Shown piece by piece: positions 51,951-60,804 of a DNA stretch of 64,000 bases. The stretch's first letter is position 1, and each line of letters opens with the position of its first letter. Source of the stretch: Mucilaginibacter tolerans (lineage in GTDB: Bacteria > Bacteroidota > Bacteroidia > Sphingobacteriales > Sphingobacteriaceae); contig NZ_JAUMKB010000005.1 in NCBI RefSeq assembly GCF_030519375.1, positions 124,001 through 188,000 of the forward strand, in the 5' to 3' direction. A program made the translations under genes and the position numbers. The notes beneath the pieces are model-generated. The model did not search any database, was not told the DNA's origin, and was given only the letters and a program-made list of their open reading frames with translations.

Positions 51951-53132
51951 ATGACCGAATCGATTGTCTTTAAAGAGGCCCCAAAGCGCCTGTTGTCTAT
52001 TGATGCTGTAAGGGCATTAACCATGTTGTTGATGATATTTGTCAATGACCTGAGTGGCGTTAAAGGCATTCCCGAATGGATAGATCACGCCAAACGAACA
52101 GAAGATGCGATGGGTTTTGCCGATACCATTTTCCCTACGTTCCTGTTTATCGTCGGCTTATCTATCCCCCTGGCGCTGGACCGTAAATTACAAAAAGGGG
52201 ACTCCTCCAAATCTGTCCTGTTTTCTATTATATCGCGATCGTTTGCATTAATTGTGATGGGCTTTTTCCATGTGAACCTGGAAGAATATGGCAAAGCATC
52301 TATTCTGTCTGAAGGTTTATGGGAAATACTGATAACCGTTGCTTTCTTTTTGATATGGCTTGATTACCCCGCTACCATTAACCATGTAAAAAAATACTTC
52401 CTGATAGGTGGAGGATGGCTCGTTTTACTTTTAATGGCGTTTCTGTATGTTGGCCGCGAAGGTAACAGCATGGAGCCACATTGGTGGGGTATCTTAGGGC
52501 TTATCGGTTGGGGATATTTGGTTTGCGCGCTGATCTATTTTTTCGCAAAGGGCAAAATGTCAATCCTTATCATTGCCTTTCTGATATTTGCAGCGATTAA
52601 TATATTGGATCACGGTAAATGGCTGCGTATGCATTTGTGGGTAATTCACGATGGAGCTACCGAATTTTCCATCATGGCAGGTACTATTGTCTCATTGTGG
52701 TATGCCCGGATGGTGAAGAAAGGGTTCCATGCAGGTTTATGGCTATGGATGTTCGTAGCCGGATGCGCATCAATTGCCGTCGGATTCCTGGCGCGCCCTT
52801 ATACTGATGGCATATCAAAAATCCGCGCTACTCCGGCATGGATACTGATCTGTATCGGCATATCCATTTTAGTTTTCGAGTTGATGATCTATTTGGTGGA
52901 TTTTAAGGGCAAAAAAAACTGGTTTAAACTAATTTGGCCGGCAGGAACAGCTACGTTAACTTGTTATCTTATCCCCTATTTGCAAGTTGGTTTTTATAAA
53001 TTGGTTGGTTTCCGTTATCCGCAAGCCCTTAATTACGGTTGGGGTGGTTTCTTCCGGTCGTGGGCGGTGGCTTTTATTGTGGTAATTATTGGTGGATTTT
53101 TGGAGAGGAAAAAATTGAAGTTAAAGGTATAA
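51951..53132 (+). CDS. DUF5009 / heparan-alpha-glucosaminide N-acetyltransferase-like membrane protein
   Basis: The 393 residues contain about ten membrane helices and the start LLSIDAVRALTMLLMIFVND, then FADTIFPTFLFIVGLSIPLAL, typical of the DUF5009/HGSNAT relatives. The eukaryotic enzyme acetylates glucosamine across a membrane with acetyl-CoA; the bacterial function is unproved but cell-surface sugar modification is plausible. Followed by a two-way terminator. Confidence 0.85.
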   Translation: MTESIVFKEAPKRLLSIDAVRALTMLLMIFVNDLSGVKGIPEWIDHAKRTEDAMGFADTIFPTFLFIVGLSIPLALDRKLQKGDSSKSVLFSIISRSFALIVMGFFHVNLEEYGKASILSEGLWEILITVAFFLIWLDYPATINHVKKYFLIGGGWLVLLLMAFLYVGREGNSMEPHWWGILGLIGWGYLVCALIYFFAKGKMSILIIAFLIFAAINILDHGKWLRMHLWVIHDGATEFSIMAGTIVSLWYARMVKKGFHAGLWLWMFVAGCASIAVGFLARPYTDGISKIRATPAWILICIGISILVFELMIYLVDFKGKKNWFKLIWPAGTATLTCYLIPYLQVGFYKLVGFRYPQALNYGWGGFFRSWAVAFIVVIIGGFLERKKLKLKV

Positions 53133-53151
53133 TAATAACATCTTTAAACAA

Positions 53152-53190
53152 AAAAATCCCTGCCCGCACACAGACGGGCAAGGGATTTTT
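53152..53190. terminator. Bidirectional terminator after the DUF5009 gene
   Basis: AAAAATCCC plus TGCCCG pair with CGGGCA plus GGGATTTTT, with one bulge. A-run on the left and T-run on the right allow termination from both sides. Confidence 0.82.
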
Positions 53191-53380
53191 GTGATTGGGT
53201 AAAGAACATATCTATTATTAATCTTACCTATAACAGATCGCGTACTTCTACGTCATACTTGCATCTAAAGTTTTCCTTTCAGGTCCAAAAAACACTGTTT
53301 TTCATGTCATTAAGGCCACTTTTGCTTTAGTTAATTAACGTAAAAGTCTAAGATACAATGAATAAGTTGGCTTATTTTTT

Positions 53381-53893
53381 TTAATCTAAACTTAAAATTA
53401 GCTCCATGAATTTTAAGTCGAGCCAGCGCCCGAATTTAAAACCAACCTCTTTGAAGTGCGCCACCTCAATAAAGCCAAACGATTGATGCAGGTGATAGCT
53501 CACCTGATTCTCCCCATCTATTCCGGCTATCATGGCATGCAGTTTCATTTCACGAGCACGATCAATTAAAGGCCGTATAAGCAACTTGCTTAACCCTTTG
53601 CCGCGATGATTTATATGCACATAAACCGAATGCTCCACAGTATATCGGTAACATGGCCATGCCCTAAAATGAGCGAAAGTACCAAAGCCTGCTATTGTCC
53701 CATTTATTTCAGCAACAAAAACAGGGAAACCGTTACTGATCCTGTCATTATACCAAGTCAAGCGCATATCCAGCGTATGAGGCTCTTCGCTATAAACTGC
53801 GGTCGTATTAATAATAGCATGATTATAAATTTCCAGAATGCCCGGAAGGTCATCTACAGTAGCATCCCGAATAATAAATGATTGATCAGTCAT
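53381..53893 (-). CDS. GNAT N-acetyltransferase, phosphinothricin-acetyltransferase-like
   Basis: The 170 residues have the GNAT fold: RDATVDDLPGILEIYNHAIINTTAVY, then AGFGTFAHFRAWPCYRYTVEHSVYVH and the acetyl-CoA-binding NHRGKGLSKLLIRPLI. The PAT/bar-type subfamily acetylates amines such as phosphinothricin or methionine sulfoximine in characterised members. Resistance is not shown here. It is alone between the terminator region and the cytochrome gene's tail. Confidence 0.88.
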   Translation of the reverse strand: MTDQSFIIRDATVDDLPGILEIYNHAIINTTAVYSEEPHTLDMRLTWYNDRISNGFPVFVAEINGTIAGFGTFAHFRAWPCYRYTVEHSVYVHINHRGKGLSKLLIRPLIDRAREMKLHAMIAGIDGENQVSYHLHQSFGFIEVAHFKEVGFKFGRWLDLKFMELILSLD

Positions 53894-53920
53894 GCAATAA
53901 AAATACAGCTAACAGCGATA

Positions 53921-53950
53921 AAAAAGAAAACGCTCCCGGAAAAGGAGCGT
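53921..53950 (-). terminator. Terminator of the di-haem cytochrome gene
   Basis: ACGCTCC and GGAGCGT form a perfect 7-base stem around seven bases; the T-run is on the minus strand. Confidence 0.72.
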
Positions 53951-53964
53951 CTGTATTTTAGAAA

Positions 53965-53999
53965 AATCGTAAATCTAAATTGGTAAATCTGAAATCAAA
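53965..53999 (+). repeat. Heptad word repeat ending at a stop codon
   Basis: Five 7-base words (AATCGTA, AATCTAA and relatives) ending on the base directly next to the stop codon of the cytochrome gene (54000). The words are those of the pyrC leader array. Confidence 0.82.
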
Positions 54000-54485
54000 T
54001 TATTGTCCCGGAGGAGGCGGCGGAGGTGAACCGGCACCGCCCGGAGGAGGGCCGCCCGGACCACGTTGTCTTTCAGGGATTTTTATTTCGGGATGTGCTG
54101 TACCATGGTGGCAGGTATAACAGTTTACGCTGCTTTCCATCACCATGCCTAATGAATCTTTTTCCGCTTTGAAGAACTTCTTATTGAGTTTGGACGTCAT
54201 TTTGAACATATGACGTGCTGTTTCCTTTTCAGGTTTTGCATCACTGGCAAAATCCATTTTATTAGTTTGCGCATTACGCACATGACAAAAATTACAATGG
54301 ACACCTAATGACTCTGCCCACATATCCATTATATGGTCAAGATCTTTAAAGGGAATATTTTTGGGTAATACCTTCAGGTTTTGCAGTTTAGGCGGAGGAC
54401 CCTGTTGCGGCATAGAGGCAGCTATGCCCAATGCCATTGCGCCAAACAGTCCGGCGGTAATGGCTAATTTTTTGCTGATTATCAT
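54000..54485 (-). CDS. Di-haem c-type cytochrome with proline-rich tail
   Basis: The ATG at 54483-54485 (MIISKKLAI) starts 161 residues. A signal peptide (about 1-25) is followed by two c-type haem sites, CNFCH and CYTCH, with conserved HPEI after the second, resembling the photosynthetic reaction-centre cytochrome family that also occurs in non-phototrophs. The C-terminus is Pro/Gly-rich (PGGPPPGGAGSPPPPPPGQ), probably a disordered linker on the outside. It is a likely client of the Ccm proteins. Monocistronic with its own terminator. A TATATTAG-like element lies about 20 bases upstream. Confidence 0.85.
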   Translation of the reverse strand: MIISKKLAITAGLFGAMALGIAASMPQQGPPPKLQNLKVLPKNIPFKDLDHIMDMWAESLGVHCNFCHVRNAQTNKMDFASDAKPEKETARHMFKMTSKLNKKFFKAEKDSLGMVMESSVNCYTCHHGTAHPEIKIPERQRGPGGPPPGGAGSPPPPPPGQ

Positions 54486-54554
54486 AAGGTGTTGAATTTG
54501 GACTAATATATAAATACCTGACAAAAAAATGACAATGTAATAGAAAAAATACGT

Positions 54555-55409
54555 TTAAACAGTTGGTTTGTTTTTGGTGCCGGTTAATTTATCACTTATC
54601 TCCCATAAACGTTGTCGCGCAGCTACATCATCAGCCATTGGAGCAGGTTTATCGACCTTACATTTTTTAAAGTAAAGACCACTTTTTGATTCCAGTCTTA
54701 GTTCGGTAGCGAGGTAAATGGTAGTCTCAGCGCCTTTCTCAGGCGTTATCATAAATAGTTTTAAAAGACCTACAAATAGCTTTGCAAAACCTTTAACGCC
54801 ATCCCAGATATGGGTATTCACCACACCGGGATGCAAAGCGTAGGATACAATGCCATCCTGCTTATACTTTTCGGCCAGCGATTTGGTGAAGTAGATATTG
54901 TAGAGTTTGCTTACCCCATAAGCTTTTAATGCCTTGTAAGGTATTACCTCCCATTTCAGGTCATCAAAATTGGGTTTTGCCGAGCGGTGCGCTTCGGAGC
55001 TCACATTGATAATTCTTGCTTGTCCCTTTTTTAGCAAAGGCATCAGGCTTTCGGTCAACAGGAAATGTCCTAAATGATTTACTGCAAAGGTCATCTCAAA
55101 ACCGTCTTTAGTGAATTGCTTTTCCACAAAAGCACTTCCTGCATTATTGATCAGGATATTGATACCGAATAATTTGCCTGTCAGCTCTGCAGCTGCATTA
55201 CGCACACTTTGCAGATCAGCCATATCGCATTCCACTACATAAATATTCTTATTGCCGCCTGCTGCAATTATCTCCTGTTTTACCTGCTCCCCTTTTGCGG
55301 TGTTACGTACCAGCATATAAATGGCATGACCTTTTTTAGCCAACTCCAATGCAGTTACCTTACCAATACCTGATGTAGCTCCGGTGATTACTGTGGTGAT
55401 TGCAGCCAT
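54555..55409 (-). CDS. Short-chain dehydrogenase/reductase
   Basis: The 284 residues have the Rossmann motif TGATSGIGKVTALELA (residues 9-24), the NNAG segment (NILINNAGSA), the catalytic Ser in INVSSEAH and the YxxxK motif in YGVSKLYN. The C-terminal part matches retinol-dehydrogenase-like SDRs of bacteria. Cofactor and substrate are unknown. Divergent from the blaI-like gene. Confidence 0.92.
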   Translation of the reverse strand: MAAITTVITGATSGIGKVTALELAKKGHAIYMLVRNTAKGEQVKQEIIAAGGNKNIYVVECDMADLQSVRNAAAELTGKLFGINILINNAGSAFVEKQFTKDGFEMTFAVNHLGHFLLTESLMPLLKKGQARIINVSSEAHRSAKPNFDDLKWEVIPYKALKAYGVSKLYNIYFTKSLAEKYKQDGIVSYALHPGVVNTHIWDGVKGFAKLFVGLLKLFMITPEKGAETTIYLATELRLESKSGLYFKKCKVDKPAPMADDVAARQRLWEISDKLTGTKNKPTV

Positions 55410-55506
55410 ATTTCTTACATTTTACTGCAAGGTAATATACTACAACTATACTTTGCCCTATAAGAAGGGTTTAATTTGTTAAAAAATGTAAAATAATTTG
55501 GATAAT

Positions 55507-55541
55507 TACGAAAAGTTCGTAGATTTACGAAACAATCGTAA
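55507..55541. promoter_or_regulatory. Tandem BlaI-type operators
   Basis: TACGAA-AAG-TTCGTA (55507-55521) and TTACGA-AACAA-TCGTAA (55525-55541) are perfect interrupted palindromes, six bases or more upstream of the blaI ATG. Both share the TACGA/TCGTA half-site, as expected for BlaI/MecI dimers. Confidence 0.75.
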
Positions 55542-55546
55542 TTGAT

Positions 55547-55909
55547 ATGGAAAAATTAACCAAACAGGAAGAAGAAGCTATGCAGGCTGTATGGCAATGC
55601 GGCTCAGGATCAGTAAAGGATTTTCTTGATGCAATCCAGGAACCACAGCCCCCCTACACTACACTTGCATCTACCATAAAGAACCTGGAGCGTAAAGGTT
55701 TTGTTAAAAGCGAAAAAGTAGGTAATACCTATCGCTATGTTCCGGCTATTAAAGAAGAGGAATATAAAAAGCGTTTCATGAACGGCTTTGTGAGCGATTA
55801 CTTCCAGAATTCATACAAGGACCTGGTCACCTTTTTCGCAAACGAGAAAAAGATCAGCGCCAGCGACCTGAAAGAGATCATCAACCTGATTGAAAACAAT
55901 AAAAAATAA
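55547..55909 (+). CDS. BlaI/MecI/CopY-family repressor
   Basis: Winged-helix repressor of 120 residues: KLTKQEEEAMQAVWQCGSGSVKDFLDAI, then YTTLASTIKNLERKGFVKSEKVGNTYRYVPAI and a C-terminal dimerisation helix. In the BlaI system the repressor is cleaved after activation of the M56 membrane protease. Two perfect operators precede it. The stop is five bases from the M56 gene, forming a blaI-blaR-type operon. No beta-lactamase lies next door. Confidence 0.93.
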   Translation: MEKLTKQEEEAMQAVWQCGSGSVKDFLDAIQEPQPPYTTLASTIKNLERKGFVKSEKVGNTYRYVPAIKEEEYKKRFMNGFVSDYFQNSYKDLVTFFANEKKISASDLKEIINLIENNKK

Positions 55910-55914
55910 CAGCC

Positions 55915-57789
55915 ATGCCAGCATTATTTCTGTTTCTGTTTAAAGTAAATATGGCCCTGCTGCTGTTCTGCGGCGGCTATTATCTGGTGCTGCGTCACCT
56001 TACTTTTTATACCCTAAACCGGATATACCTAGTAACGGCCATTATTTTTTCGACCCTTTACCCGAAAATAAACCTGTCTGATTTTGTTCAGCGCCACCAG
56101 CAACTGACTGAACCGGTACCAACCGTCATACTTAATTGGGAAACCCCGGCTAAAAACCTGGTAAAACCGCTGTATCAGCCTGATTATTGGCAATGGGTCG
56201 AGGTGATCTTCTGGGCAGGAGTTGCTCTGTTTGCCGCGCGTATGGTGATGCAATTGTTTTCGCTGTTGCGGTTGTACCGCCGTTCGCAGCCCGGGCAGAT
56301 CGACGAGCATAAAGTCCGTTTGCTGAAAGATGATATCGGTCCGTTCTCATTCTGGCGCAGCGTTTATGTCAATCCTACCAAACTATCTCCGGCTGAATTG
56401 AAAAATGTACTGCAGCACGAACAAATACACGTAAGCCAGTGGCACACACTCGATTTGCTGCTCGCCGAACTGAGCACTATTTTCTACTGGTTCAATCCGG
56501 GTGTATGGCTGATGAAAAAGGCTGTTCGCGAAAATCTTGAATTTATTACTGATCGAAAAATACTACAAAAGGGTGCAGACAGCAAGGAATACCAATACAG
56601 TTTGGTAAGCGTAAGTCTTGCTGCTATGCCCAACACTATTGTTAATCATTTTAATATCTCAACCATTAAAAAACGCATCATTATGATGAACGCAAAAAAA
56701 TCATCGGGTTATAACATTACCCGGTATGTACTCCTTGTACCCGCAGTTGTTGTTTTACTGCTCACTTTCAGTCTGTCAAAAGCCGAAGTTACTAAACATA
56801 CGTTTAAAACTATCGCCACGGCTATAAGCCATGTTGCTATTGTTGGTAACAGGGAAAATCCCATAAAAAAATCATCTACTACCATTAAAGCAACCAAGCC
56901 CGCTTTAGCCAAAGCTCTTGTTAAAAAAGCAAATATCAATGCTGACACTATTTATTCAGGCAAGGCAAAAAATGGCAGAAAATCATTCATGGTAATGTCC
57001 GATGCCAAAGCTGATTCCGTCAACTATGTGTTAAACGGTAAAAAATCAAGTAAAGAAGAAGTAAAGGCGATTGATCCAGAACGCATAAAAAGCGTTGAGC
57101 TGCTGAATGCAAAAACCGCAAAAGAATTTTATCCCGAACTGGATAACAACAGACAGGTAATGTTTGTAACCACCGAAGATTCAGAAGCCGGCAAAAAGTT
57201 GAAAGAAAAAATTGACAAAACTGTGGGCGATGGCACACTGGCTGGGGCCCATAACATGTCAATAAACGGCTCTCCGGATATAGCGACAGGTAGCTCTGTT
57301 GGTACCACAATGAGTTATACCGTTGCCAGATCTTCTGATAATGCAACAGAAGTTGAAGAAGAAACCAACAGCAGCAAAACTATAAATGCGGTAGTTGTAA
57401 CAGGCGTTTCCCCAGCGGTAAAGGCCAAAACGATGACCGCTGTGAAAAATCACGTTTATGTTACTGCCAAACCAAGTACCGACGTTTTAATAACTTCAAA
57501 CGATGCTCCTAATGTTGTTACCGTACAAGGTTTCGATAAAAAGGGGAATCCTGATGGCAAACCGAAAAAAATATACGTGAGTAAATTCAACACAAATAAT
57601 GATCAACTGACCATTGACGGTGAGGGGCAACCTTTGTTTATTATCAACGGGAAAGAAGCCAAGAGCATTAAAAACATTTCCGCTGTTGATATACAATCCA
57701 TTTCCGTACTAAAAGACGGAACAGCAGAAAAGAAATATGGCGAAAAAGGCAAGAACGGTGTAATTGAGATAACGACTAAGAAGAAGTAG
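55915..57789 (+). CDS. BlaR1/MecR1-like M56 metallopeptidase with TonB-plug-like tail
   Basis: Sensor protease of 624 residues. The N-terminal part has about four membrane helices (about 5-26, 36-50, 95-115, 264-284) and the zinc motif HEQIH (168-172), followed by NLEFITDRKIL. The usual penicillin-sensing domain is missing; after the last helix come an alpha-beta stretch rich in Thr/Lys/Ala and two plug-like repeats (about 360-420 and 565-624: VNYVLNGKKSSKEEVKAIDP and PLFIINGKEAKSIKNIS), which resemble the plug region of SusC-like receptors. Thus it may sense something other than beta-lactams. Operon with the blaI-like gene. Confidence 0.88.
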   Translation: MPALFLFLFKVNMALLLFCGGYYLVLRHLTFYTLNRIYLVTAIIFSTLYPKINLSDFVQRHQQLTEPVPTVILNWETPAKNLVKPLYQPDYWQWVEVIFWAGVALFAARMVMQLFSLLRLYRRSQPGQIDEHKVRLLKDDIGPFSFWRSVYVNPTKLSPAELKNVLQHEQIHVSQWHTLDLLLAELSTIFYWFNPGVWLMKKAVRENLEFITDRKILQKGADSKEYQYSLVSVSLAAMPNTIVNHFNISTIKKRIIMMNAKKSSGYNITRYVLLVPAVVVLLLTFSLSKAEVTKHTFKTIATAISHVAIVGNRENPIKKSSTTIKATKPALAKALVKKANINADTIYSGKAKNGRKSFMVMSDAKADSVNYVLNGKKSSKEEVKAIDPERIKSVELLNAKTAKEFYPELDNNRQVMFVTTEDSEAGKKLKEKIDKTVGDGTLAGAHNMSINGSPDIATGSSVGTTMSYTVARSSDNATEVEEETNSSKTINAVVVTGVSPAVKAKTMTAVKNHVYVTAKPSTDVLITSNDAPNVVTVQGFDKKGNPDGKPKKIYVSKFNTNNDQLTIDGEGQPLFIINGKEAKSIKNISAVDIQSISVLKDGTAEKKYGEKGKNGVIEITTKKK

Positions 57790-57792
57790 TTA

Positions 57793-57879
57793 TCGGTTGA
57801 TTGAGTTGGATTAAGTTAAGTGGCTGGTAAACTCAAAACTTATTCAACTTAATCAACCACCTAGCTCAATCAACCTAAT
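57793..57879 (+). repeat. Nonad word-repeat hairpin after the blaR-like gene
   Basis: Left arm GGTTGATTGAG with further 9-base words (57795-57826); right arm 9-base words such as AATCAACCA, ending CTCAATCAACC. The outer 11 bases pair perfectly. Confidence 0.75.
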
Positions 57880-57898
57880 AATAGATCAGTTAATAGTT

Positions 57899-57931
57899 AC
57901 CCTCGTTCCCTGTTTACACAGGGATGAGGGT
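57899..57931 (+). promoter_or_regulatory. Strong hairpin before the PepSY gene
   Basis: ACCCTC pairs with GAGGGT and TCCCTGT with ACAGGGA, a 13-base stem with a small bulge around TTAC. It is 27 bases before the next ATG; there is no T-run, so it is either a weak terminator of the blaIR-like operon or a leader structure. Confidence 0.5.
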
Positions 57932-57957
57932 CCTTGTGTCTGTCTCAACTAAATATT

Positions 57958-59031
57958 ATGCACAAATTTGTTTTTAAACTGCATTTATACGCATCGTTAA
58001 TATTATGCCCATTAATATTAGTGTTTGCCATCACAGGGTGCTTTATGGCTTTTGAGCCCGAAATTGATCATTGGGTTCACAGGAAACTCTCATACGTGGA
58101 ACCTAGAAGAAAAGCCCTTTCTATTGCCGATATTGCTAATACTCTTAATAAAGAATATCCACATGATACAATTGTCGGGTATCACTTATCAACTTTCCCG
58201 GGCATTTCTTATCAGGTTTATACCAATATTCAAACCATTTATATAAATCAATACAATGGAAAAGTTTTAGGAACGATGGCAGGGCCTGATTTCTGGCAAA
58301 AGGCTCAAAATATTATTCATCAGCTTCATTTGCGATTAGCATTTCGGGACAACCACGATACAGGTAAACTAATAATGAGCTGGACCGGGGTGGTGCTACT
58401 TATCATTTTACCATCAGGTTTATTTTTATGGTGGAAGCAAAAGCGCGTATCAATTAGAGCAAGCGGCCAGTCCCGGCAAAAATGGTTTGATCTTCATAGC
58501 ATGATCGGTATATTTTCTTTCGTTTTTATTATGATATCCGTTATAACCGGTGTGATTATTGGATTTGAAAATAAAACCACGCCTTTATTAAACAGAATTA
58601 CCTCGAGCAAATCAATTGAAAGACCGGAATTTAAAATTGTACCGCAAACTAATGTGAAACAAATATCGCCTGATCGCGCATTGCAACTTGCCCGTTTAAC
58701 ATTGCCGGGTGCCAGCCCGTTCGATATTAATATACCAGGGCAAACTGAAGCATATTCTATCCGTTGCAGATATCCAGAGGACCTTACCCCCGGAGGTAGA
58801 AGTATGGTTATGATTGATCCCTATTCGACTAAGGTTCTTTTTATAGAAAGTTCAAGAACAGCACCAACAGGCACGCGCATTAAAATTGCCAACAGGGCGA
58901 TACATACAGGAGATATTTTCGGAGTCCCATCTAAGATTTTGGGATTGTTGGTTTGTCTGGCGCTTTGCAGCCAAATTGTGAGTGGCGCTAGAATGTGGTG
59001 GCTCAGAAAAATAAAAAAAGCGATAAAATAA
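57958..59031 (+). CDS. PepSY-associated membrane protein (PiuB-like)
   Basis: Start at 57958 (MHKFVFKLHLYASLIL), 357 residues. Four membrane helices (about 8-30, 142-160, 187-210, 333-350) enclose PepSY-type periplasmic regions; LHLYASLILCPLILVFAITGCFMAFEPEIDHWVH, in parts, is the characteristic first segment and the HxxG/His-rich second helix region (DLHSMIGIFSF) the second. Such proteins are iron-regulated and associated with siderophore reduction in Pseudomonas; here no TonB receptor is adjacent. Its gene faces topoisomerase IB, convergent with a 13-base gap. Confidence 0.87.
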   Translation: MHKFVFKLHLYASLILCPLILVFAITGCFMAFEPEIDHWVHRKLSYVEPRRKALSIADIANTLNKEYPHDTIVGYHLSTFPGISYQVYTNIQTIYINQYNGKVLGTMAGPDFWQKAQNIIHQLHLRLAFRDNHDTGKLIMSWTGVVLLIILPSGLFLWWKQKRVSIRASGQSRQKWFDLHSMIGIFSFVFIMISVITGVIIGFENKTTPLLNRITSSKSIERPEFKIVPQTNVKQISPDRALQLARLTLPGASPFDINIPGQTEAYSIRCRYPEDLTPGGRSMVMIDPYSTKVLFIESSRTAPTGTRIKIANRAIHTGDIFGVPSKILGLLVCLALCSQIVSGARMWWLRKIKKAIK

Positions 59032-59044
59032 ATGGTTAAAAACA

Positions 59045-60130
59045 TCAACTCGCTTCGGCGAGTTTTTCGTTTTCTAAAATTTCTATCAGCGCTTTCTCTG
59101 CCAGGTTGAGTTCTGCTGTATTTACGTCATTGCTCCTGTCCAATTTCGAGATATATTTAAAAATCGTTCCCTCCTCGTAGCTTTTAATCACCGTAGGATG
59201 CACATAGTATTTTTTACAAACTGCACGAGTATTTCCCAGGTTGATTGCTACCTCATCCAGCACACTTACGATCTTCCTTTTGCATTCCGTAATGGTATCA
59301 AACCCGCCTGCTTTCTTTATGGCATATAAAGCGCTTACGCTGCCCGCCCAGGTGCGAAAATCTTTAGCTGTAAAATCCTCTCCGGTGATATCTTTCAAAT
59401 AATGGTTCACATCTTCGGAACCGATGGAACGCTTATTGCCTTCATTATCAAAATATTGAAAGAGCTCTTTTCCGGGTATATCGCGGCATTGTCTTATAAG
59501 CCTGGCTAGTTTTCTACTATGCAGAGCTATCTTTTGATAAACTCCCTTTTTGCCTTTAAACTCAAAATCGATTTTTGCTCCTTCGATTCTAACGTGTTTG
59601 TTCATCAATGTAGTTAAGCCAAATGAACCATAGAGTTTTTTATACGACTCGTTCCCTACTCTGATACTGGTTAATTCCATAATGCGTATCACCAAGGCCA
59701 CAACCTTATCATGATCAAGGTTTTGACGGGCAAGGTCTTTATCCACCTGTTGACGGATGGTGGGCAGGTATTCCGCGAATAACCGCAAGTGATAGTATTT
59801 GGATTGATTGCGCAGTTTATTCCATTCAGGGTGATAGCGGTATTGCTTGCGCCCTGCTGCGTCTGTCCCGGTAAACTGCAAATGCCCGTTATTATAAGGA
59901 GATATCCACACGTTGGTATAGGCCGGAGGAATAACAAGGCTATTAAAGCGATGTATCAAATCTTTATCCTTAACCAACTTACCATCAGCATCATAAAAAG
60001 CAAATCCTTTTCCAGATTTCCTTCGGGTGTATCCCGGCATCGAGTCGGCAACATATCGCAGCCCGGCAGCTTTGGCCGTGATCTTTGGATCGCGCCCTAT
60101 CTTTTCCAGCTTCTTTAAAATTCGGTTCAT
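59045..60130 (-). CDS. DNA topoisomerase IB
   Basis: Type IB topoisomerase (poxvirus-like) that relaxes supercoils via a 3'-phosphotyrosine. The 361 residues show FNSLVIPPAYTNVWISPYNN near the start, KQYRYHPEWNKLRNQSKYYHL, the catalytic Arg/Lys/His region TSIRVGNESYKK and the active-site Tyr in CKKYYVHPTVIKSYEEG near the C-terminus. Length matches bacterial TopIB. Common in Bacteroidota; non-essential in tested species. It overlaps nothing and has its own start region. Confidence 0.92.
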   Translation of the reverse strand: MNRILKKLEKIGRDPKITAKAAGLRYVADSMPGYTRRKSGKGFAFYDADGKLVKDKDLIHRFNSLVIPPAYTNVWISPYNNGHLQFTGTDAAGRKQYRYHPEWNKLRNQSKYYHLRLFAEYLPTIRQQVDKDLARQNLDHDKVVALVIRIMELTSIRVGNESYKKLYGSFGLTTLMNKHVRIEGAKIDFEFKGKKGVYQKIALHSRKLARLIRQCRDIPGKELFQYFDNEGNKRSIGSEDVNHYLKDITGEDFTAKDFRTWAGSVSALYAIKKAGGFDTITECKRKIVSVLDEVAINLGNTRAVCKKYYVHPTVIKSYEEGTIFKYISKLDRSNDVNTAELNLAEKALIEILENEKLAEAS

Positions 60131-60194
60131 TGATATTACAACACGACTATTAAACTTTAAGTTTTGGCGCCATCACTGTACCGGCATATTATAG

Positions 60195-60202
60195 TATATT
60201 TG
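60195..60202 (+). promoter_or_regulatory. -7 promoter element of the second GNAT gene
   Basis: TATATTTG matches TAnnTTTG, six bases before the ATG at 60209. Confidence 0.6.
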
Positions 60203-60208
60203 AGAAGC

Positions 60209-60646
60209 ATGCAATTAATACCCATTCAGGAACACCTGGAAGAAAACCCGGAATTTACCGCCCACCCTGATTGCCAGGAAAGCATTTATATGTGTATTGA
60301 TTTTTATAAAAAGGTTGGTTATAATCCCCCATGGATATGCTACTATGTACAAATGGGCGGCGACCTGGTTGCCGCAGCGGCCTTTAAAGGTCAGCCGGTA
60401 AACAACAAGGTAGAAATTGCCTACGGAACTTTCCCGCAATATCAAAAGCAGGGTATTGGCACAAAAATAGCACAGATGCTTGTGCAGCTTTCCGTTCAAA
60501 CTGATCCTGCCGTCCGTATCACCGCGCAAACATTAAAAGAGGAAAACTACTCCGTCCGCATACTCCGTAAAAACAACTTCAAACTGATAGGCACCGCTAT
60601 TGATGAAGAAGAGGGCGAGGTTTGGGAATGGGAGTACGTGGTTTAG
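60209..60646 (+). CDS. GNAT N-acetyltransferase
   Basis: The ATG at 60209 (MQLIPIQEHLEENPEF) is chosen over an upstream ATG at 60164, which would place the promoter inside the gene. The 145 residues have the GNAT fold with YGTFPQYQKQGIGTKIAQMLV as acetyl-CoA-binding motif A and NYSVRILRKNNFKLIGT as motif B. Substrate unknown. Probably leaderless. Confidence 0.87.
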   Translation: MQLIPIQEHLEENPEFTAHPDCQESIYMCIDFYKKVGYNPPWICYYVQMGGDLVAAAAFKGQPVNNKVEIAYGTFPQYQKQGIGTKIAQMLVQLSVQTDPAVRITAQTLKEENYSVRILRKNNFKLIGTAIDEEEGEVWEWEYVV

Positions 60647-60652
60647 TGACTA

Positions 60653-60728
60653 GTTAATCAGTTAACCGGTTATCAGTGCCTTGACTTATTTCTTCCTGAT
60701 AACTGATTAATCCATCACTGGTTAACTA
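60653..60728 (+). repeat. Octad word-repeat hairpin after the GNAT gene
   Basis: Three 8-base words GTTANNNN (60653-60676) and a complementary arm ending GTTAACTAAC; CTGATAACTGATTAAT pairs with the left words. Confidence 0.72.
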
Positions 60729-60804
60729 ACACACAACTTTACGCTCCTCTGACTGTTGAATTCCCACAAAAAACTCAATTTTACTGCAAATCAATCCAAC
60801 ACTT

